Source of the DNA: JACPWY01 sp964603655
GTDB taxonomy: Bacteria; Bdellovibrionota; FAC87; UBA2466
Direction: 5' to 3'
Assembly (NCBI GenBank): GCA_964603655.1
Contig: CAZRVZ010000083.1
Span: 1-14,354, forward strand
DNA length: 14,354 nucleotides
A program made the position numbers and the translations under genes. The notes under the pieces are model-generated. The model searched no databases. It worked only from the letters and a program-made list of their open reading frames with translations, and was not told where the DNA came from. Below are positions 13,202 to 14,354 of this stretch, piece by piece (the first letter of the stretch is position 1; each line of letters opens with the position of its first letter).

Positions 13202-13531
13202 TTGAGATCTATTCTTGTATTTATGGCAGTGGTTCTTGTGTCTAGCTCCAAAGGCGATGAATCCTGTAAGGCCGAAGCCTATAGGGATTACGTTTCGGCA
13301 CTAGAGGCCTGTGGCGGATCGAGCGGGCCCAGTACTGAATGGGAGTGTGAAACGAAGGTCGAGAATCGATCGGGGACGCTGGATATCGGGCGTTGCAAGG
13401 GAAATGACAAGATCGCCTGTTACGAAGACATTAAAGAATCGTGTAGAGAGAAGCACACCGGCCAGACCATGTCGAAATCATACAGGTCATTTACCGGCGT
13501 TTGCGCTGGAAGCTTTTCGGACTGTTGGTAG
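13202..13531 (+). CDS. Small secreted eight-cysteine protein under sigma-54 control
   Basis: 109 residues. The start is TTG 13202, chosen because GGGGAGG at 13190-13196 lies 5 bases upstream; ATG 13223 (residue 8) is the alternative but has no ribosome-binding site. Signal peptide MRSILVFMAVVLVSSS. The mature protein of about 92 residues has eight cysteines (in ESC, EAC, EWEC, GRC, IAC, ESC, GVC and SDC), enough for four disulfides, and ends DCW. It has no recognisable domain. Cysteine-rich, disulfide-stabilised small exports are commonly surface or extracellular effectors, adhesins or inhibitors; that is inference. The sigma-54 promoter points to conditional expression. The antitoxin gene starts 40 bp after the stop but has its own promoter. 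Confidence 0.75.
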   Translation: MRSILVFMAVVLVSSSKGDESCKAEAYRDYVSALEACGGSSGPSTEWECETKVENRSGTLDIGRCKGNDKIACYEDIKESCREKHTGQTMSKSYRSFTGVCAGSFSDCW

Positions 13532-13535
13532 GGTA

Positions 13536-13565
13536 TTGATGTCGTATTCGTGTCATGTATATAAT
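13536..13565 (+). promoter_or_regulatory. Sigma-70 promoter of the toxin-antitoxin pair
   Basis: TTGATG at 13536-13541, an 18 bp spacer, and a perfect TATAAT at 13560-13565. Only 6 bases separate the -10 from the antitoxin ATG at 13572, so the transcript is predicted to begin at or next to the start codon (leaderless). Confidence 0.6.
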
Positions 13566-13574
13566 GTATACATG
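13554..13574. promoter_or_regulatory. Palindromic operator for the toxin-antitoxin repressor
   Basis: Perfect inverted repeat: CATGTATA at 13554-13561 and TATACATG at 13567-13574, with a 5 bp centre (TAATG). It covers the -10 hexamer and its last three bases are the antitoxin start codon. Ribbon-helix-helix antitoxins of FitA/VapB type bind such palindromes to repress their own operon, so bound protein would block both the promoter and transcription start. Confidence 0.65.
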
Positions 13575-13832
13575 AATAAGAATACAGTTAAGCAGTACAC
13601 TCTTCGCAATATTCCCTCGTCAGTTGACCAGGCTCTAAAACGGTTGGCACGGGAAACGGGCAAAAGCTTCAACCAGATTGCGATTGACGCTCTTGTGCGT
13701 GGATCTGGGCAAAGCCTCATTCCAAAGCGGGATTTTAGTTTTATCATCGGGTCATTGTCAGAGGCGGATGCCAAAGCCCTTGAAGACTCCATTTGTGCAC
13801 AAAACCCCATTGATTCACGGCTTTGGAAATGA
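13572..13832 (+). CDS. vapB: Ribbon-helix-helix antitoxin (FitA/VapB-like)
   Basis: 86 residues. The N-terminal ribbon-helix-helix DNA-binding domain runs from about 8 to 45: YTLRNIPSSVDQALKRLARETGKSFNQIAIDAL, with the NIP turn and SFNQIAIDAL second helix typical of FitA/Arc-type repressors. The C-terminal about 30 residues (SEADAKALEDS ... PIDSRLWK) form an acidic, Trp-containing tail of the kind that occupies the active-site groove of PIN toxins. The chosen ATG follows the operator palindrome. The frame is open further upstream into the cysteine-rich gene, but no ribosome-binding site supports it. The stop overlaps the toxin start as ATGA, giving translational coupling. The antitoxin is expected to neutralise VapC in the cytoplasm and autorepress. 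Confidence 0.87.
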   Translation: MNKNTVKQYTLRNIPSSVDQALKRLARETGKSFNQIAIDALVRGSGQSLIPKRDFSFIIGSLSEADAKALEDSICAQNPIDSRLWK

Positions 13833-14215
13833 GAATTGCCGTCGATTCGAACCGATATACCGATTTTGCCAAGGGTGATGAACATGCGGTGAGTGTTTTT
13901 CACGGTGCTCAAAGTATCTGCTTGCCCTTGATTGTGCTTGCAGAATTACGGGCGGGGTTTTCAGTAGGTACACAAAAAGAAAAAAACGAGCGAATATTAA
14001 CTCAGTTTTTAAACACCGAAGGCGTCAGTGTGGTCTGTCCGGATGAAAACACCAGCTACTTTTATGCTGAGATTTTTCGGGATCTCCGCAAGCGTGGTAA
14101 GCCGATTCCCACCAATGACATTTGGATAGCGGCCATCGCTCTTCAGCTCCATCTTGTTCTTTTTGATCGCGATTCCCATTTTGATTTGATCCCACAATTG
14201 GCTCGAGCGAAATAA
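13829..14215 (+). CDS. vapC: PIN-domain ribonuclease toxin (VapC/FitB-like)
   Basis: 128 residues, the normal VapC length. VapC proteins are Mg2+-dependent endoribonucleases, often cleaving tRNA or rRNA, held inactive by their cognate antitoxin. The acidic active-site residues are all present: Asp6 in IAVDSN, Glu39 in IVLAELRAGF, Asp97 in TNDIWIAA and Asp115 in LFDRDSHF. The toxin therefore looks intact. The start is the ATG that shares ATGA with the antitoxin stop; a TTG two codons upstream is less likely. The gene sits alone with its antitoxin, with no flanking mobile element visible. The RNA target cannot be read from sequence. Confidence 0.9.
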   Translation: MRIAVDSNRYTDFAKGDEHAVSVFHGAQSICLPLIVLAELRAGFSVGTQKEKNERILTQFLNTEGVSVVCPDENTSYFYAEIFRDLRKRGKPIPTNDIWIAAIALQLHLVLFDRDSHFDLIPQLARAK

Positions 14216-14218
14216 TAC

Positions 14219-14354
14219 CTAGTCGTTAATCGGCGAGTTCCAGAGTAGAGGACCCCTAAAGGTCAAATGGTCGGGGTTGGTTTTTAGGAGGGTGTTAGGG
14301 GTGATTGGAATTCGCGATAACGGCTCTTTGAACGATGCCGCCTTCGGTATGGAG
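14219..14354 (-). CDS. Possible 3' end of a gene entering from the right edge
   Basis: A minus-strand frame is open for 45 codons from the edge (first residues SIPKAASFKEPLSR) to a TAG at 14219-14221. Its last residues are LTFRGPLLWNSPIND. It would end 3 bp from the VapC stop, a convergent arrangement. Third-position G+C is somewhat elevated (about 28 of 44 by eye). I do not recognise the protein. An alternative on the plus strand is a gene starting at GTG 14301, with GGAGGG eight bases upstream and open for the last 18 codons; the two are mutually exclusive in practice. Confidence 0.3.
   Translation of the reverse strand, partial: SIPKAASFKEPLSRIPITPNTLLKTNPDHLTFRGPLLWNSPIND

Noticed and set aside
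13017..13205. 62-residue plus-strand frame
   Set aside because: It covers the sigma-54 promoter and the next gene's ribosome-binding site; no ribosome-binding site or homology-like features.
13311..13571. N-terminal extension of the antitoxin
   Set aside because: It overlaps the cysteine-rich gene in another frame; the antitoxin domain begins at ATG 13572 next to its promoter.
13644..13660. Second sigma-54-like box (TTGGCACG) inside the antitoxin gene
   Set aside because: The -12 GC is missing at the required distance; GG is found instead.
14252..14302. Inverted repeat ACCCCTAA / TTAGGGGT near the right edge
   Set aside because: Arms are 8 bp with a 35 bp gap and no T-run; not convincing as a terminator or recombination site.

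Overview
The window (about 50% G+C) looks like chromosomal DNA of a flagellated Gram-negative bacterium. The evidence is a csrA-fliW pair, several proteins with signal peptides or lipoboxes, a predicted outer-membrane beta-barrel, a lytic transglycosylase and a consensus sigma-54 promoter. The style (csrA before fliW, many secreted proteins of unknown function, a stand-alone GGQ protein, a chalcone-isomerase-like secreted protein) suggests a deltaproteobacterium or Bdellovibrionota-like organism. That placement is inference; no rRNA or other marker is present.

Layout. Positions 1-333 hold only the possible tail of an upstream gene and the csrA leader. csrA (334-564), fliW (618-1160) and a secreted protein of unknown function (1138-1794) form a plus-strand flagellar/post-transcriptional regulation operon. 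On the minus strand, read from right to left, are an AMP-forming acyl-CoA synthetase (7921-5996), a Wzz/BY-kinase-type polysaccharide protein (5898-3757), a repeat-rich exported protein with a predicted C-terminal beta-barrel (3747-2266) and a small lytic transglycosylase (2288-1833). The last three are 9 bp apart or overlapping and are probably co-translated. Together they could span inner membrane, peptidoglycan and outer membrane, and no glycosyltransferases are nearby.

Divergent from the synthetase is a stand-alone RF-1 (GGQ) domain protein (7982-8311). It is followed by a membrane-anchored coiled-coil protein (8456-9079) whose mRNA is probably leaderless. Positions 9098-12971 hold five exported proteins of mostly unknown function: a four-cysteine secreted protein, a BamC-like lipoprotein, a secreted plus-strand protein, a lipoprotein, and a chalcone-isomerase-like secreted protein.

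The right end contains a small eight-cysteine secreted protein (13202-13531) behind a textbook sigma-54 -24/-12 promoter. Next is a type II toxin-antitoxin pair: a ribbon-helix-helix antitoxin (13572-13832) and a PIN-domain VapC-like toxin (13829-14215). A perfect inverted repeat covers the antitoxin's -10 element and start codon. A minus-strand reading frame may enter from the right edge.

The best candidates for a second look are the sigma-54-driven cysteine-rich secreted protein, the kinase/barrel/transglycosylase cassette, the operator/start-codon arrangement of the toxin-antitoxin pair, and the stand-alone GGQ protein. I see no complete novel multi-gene defence or mobile system, no CRISPR array, no tRNA or rRNA and no insertion sequence.
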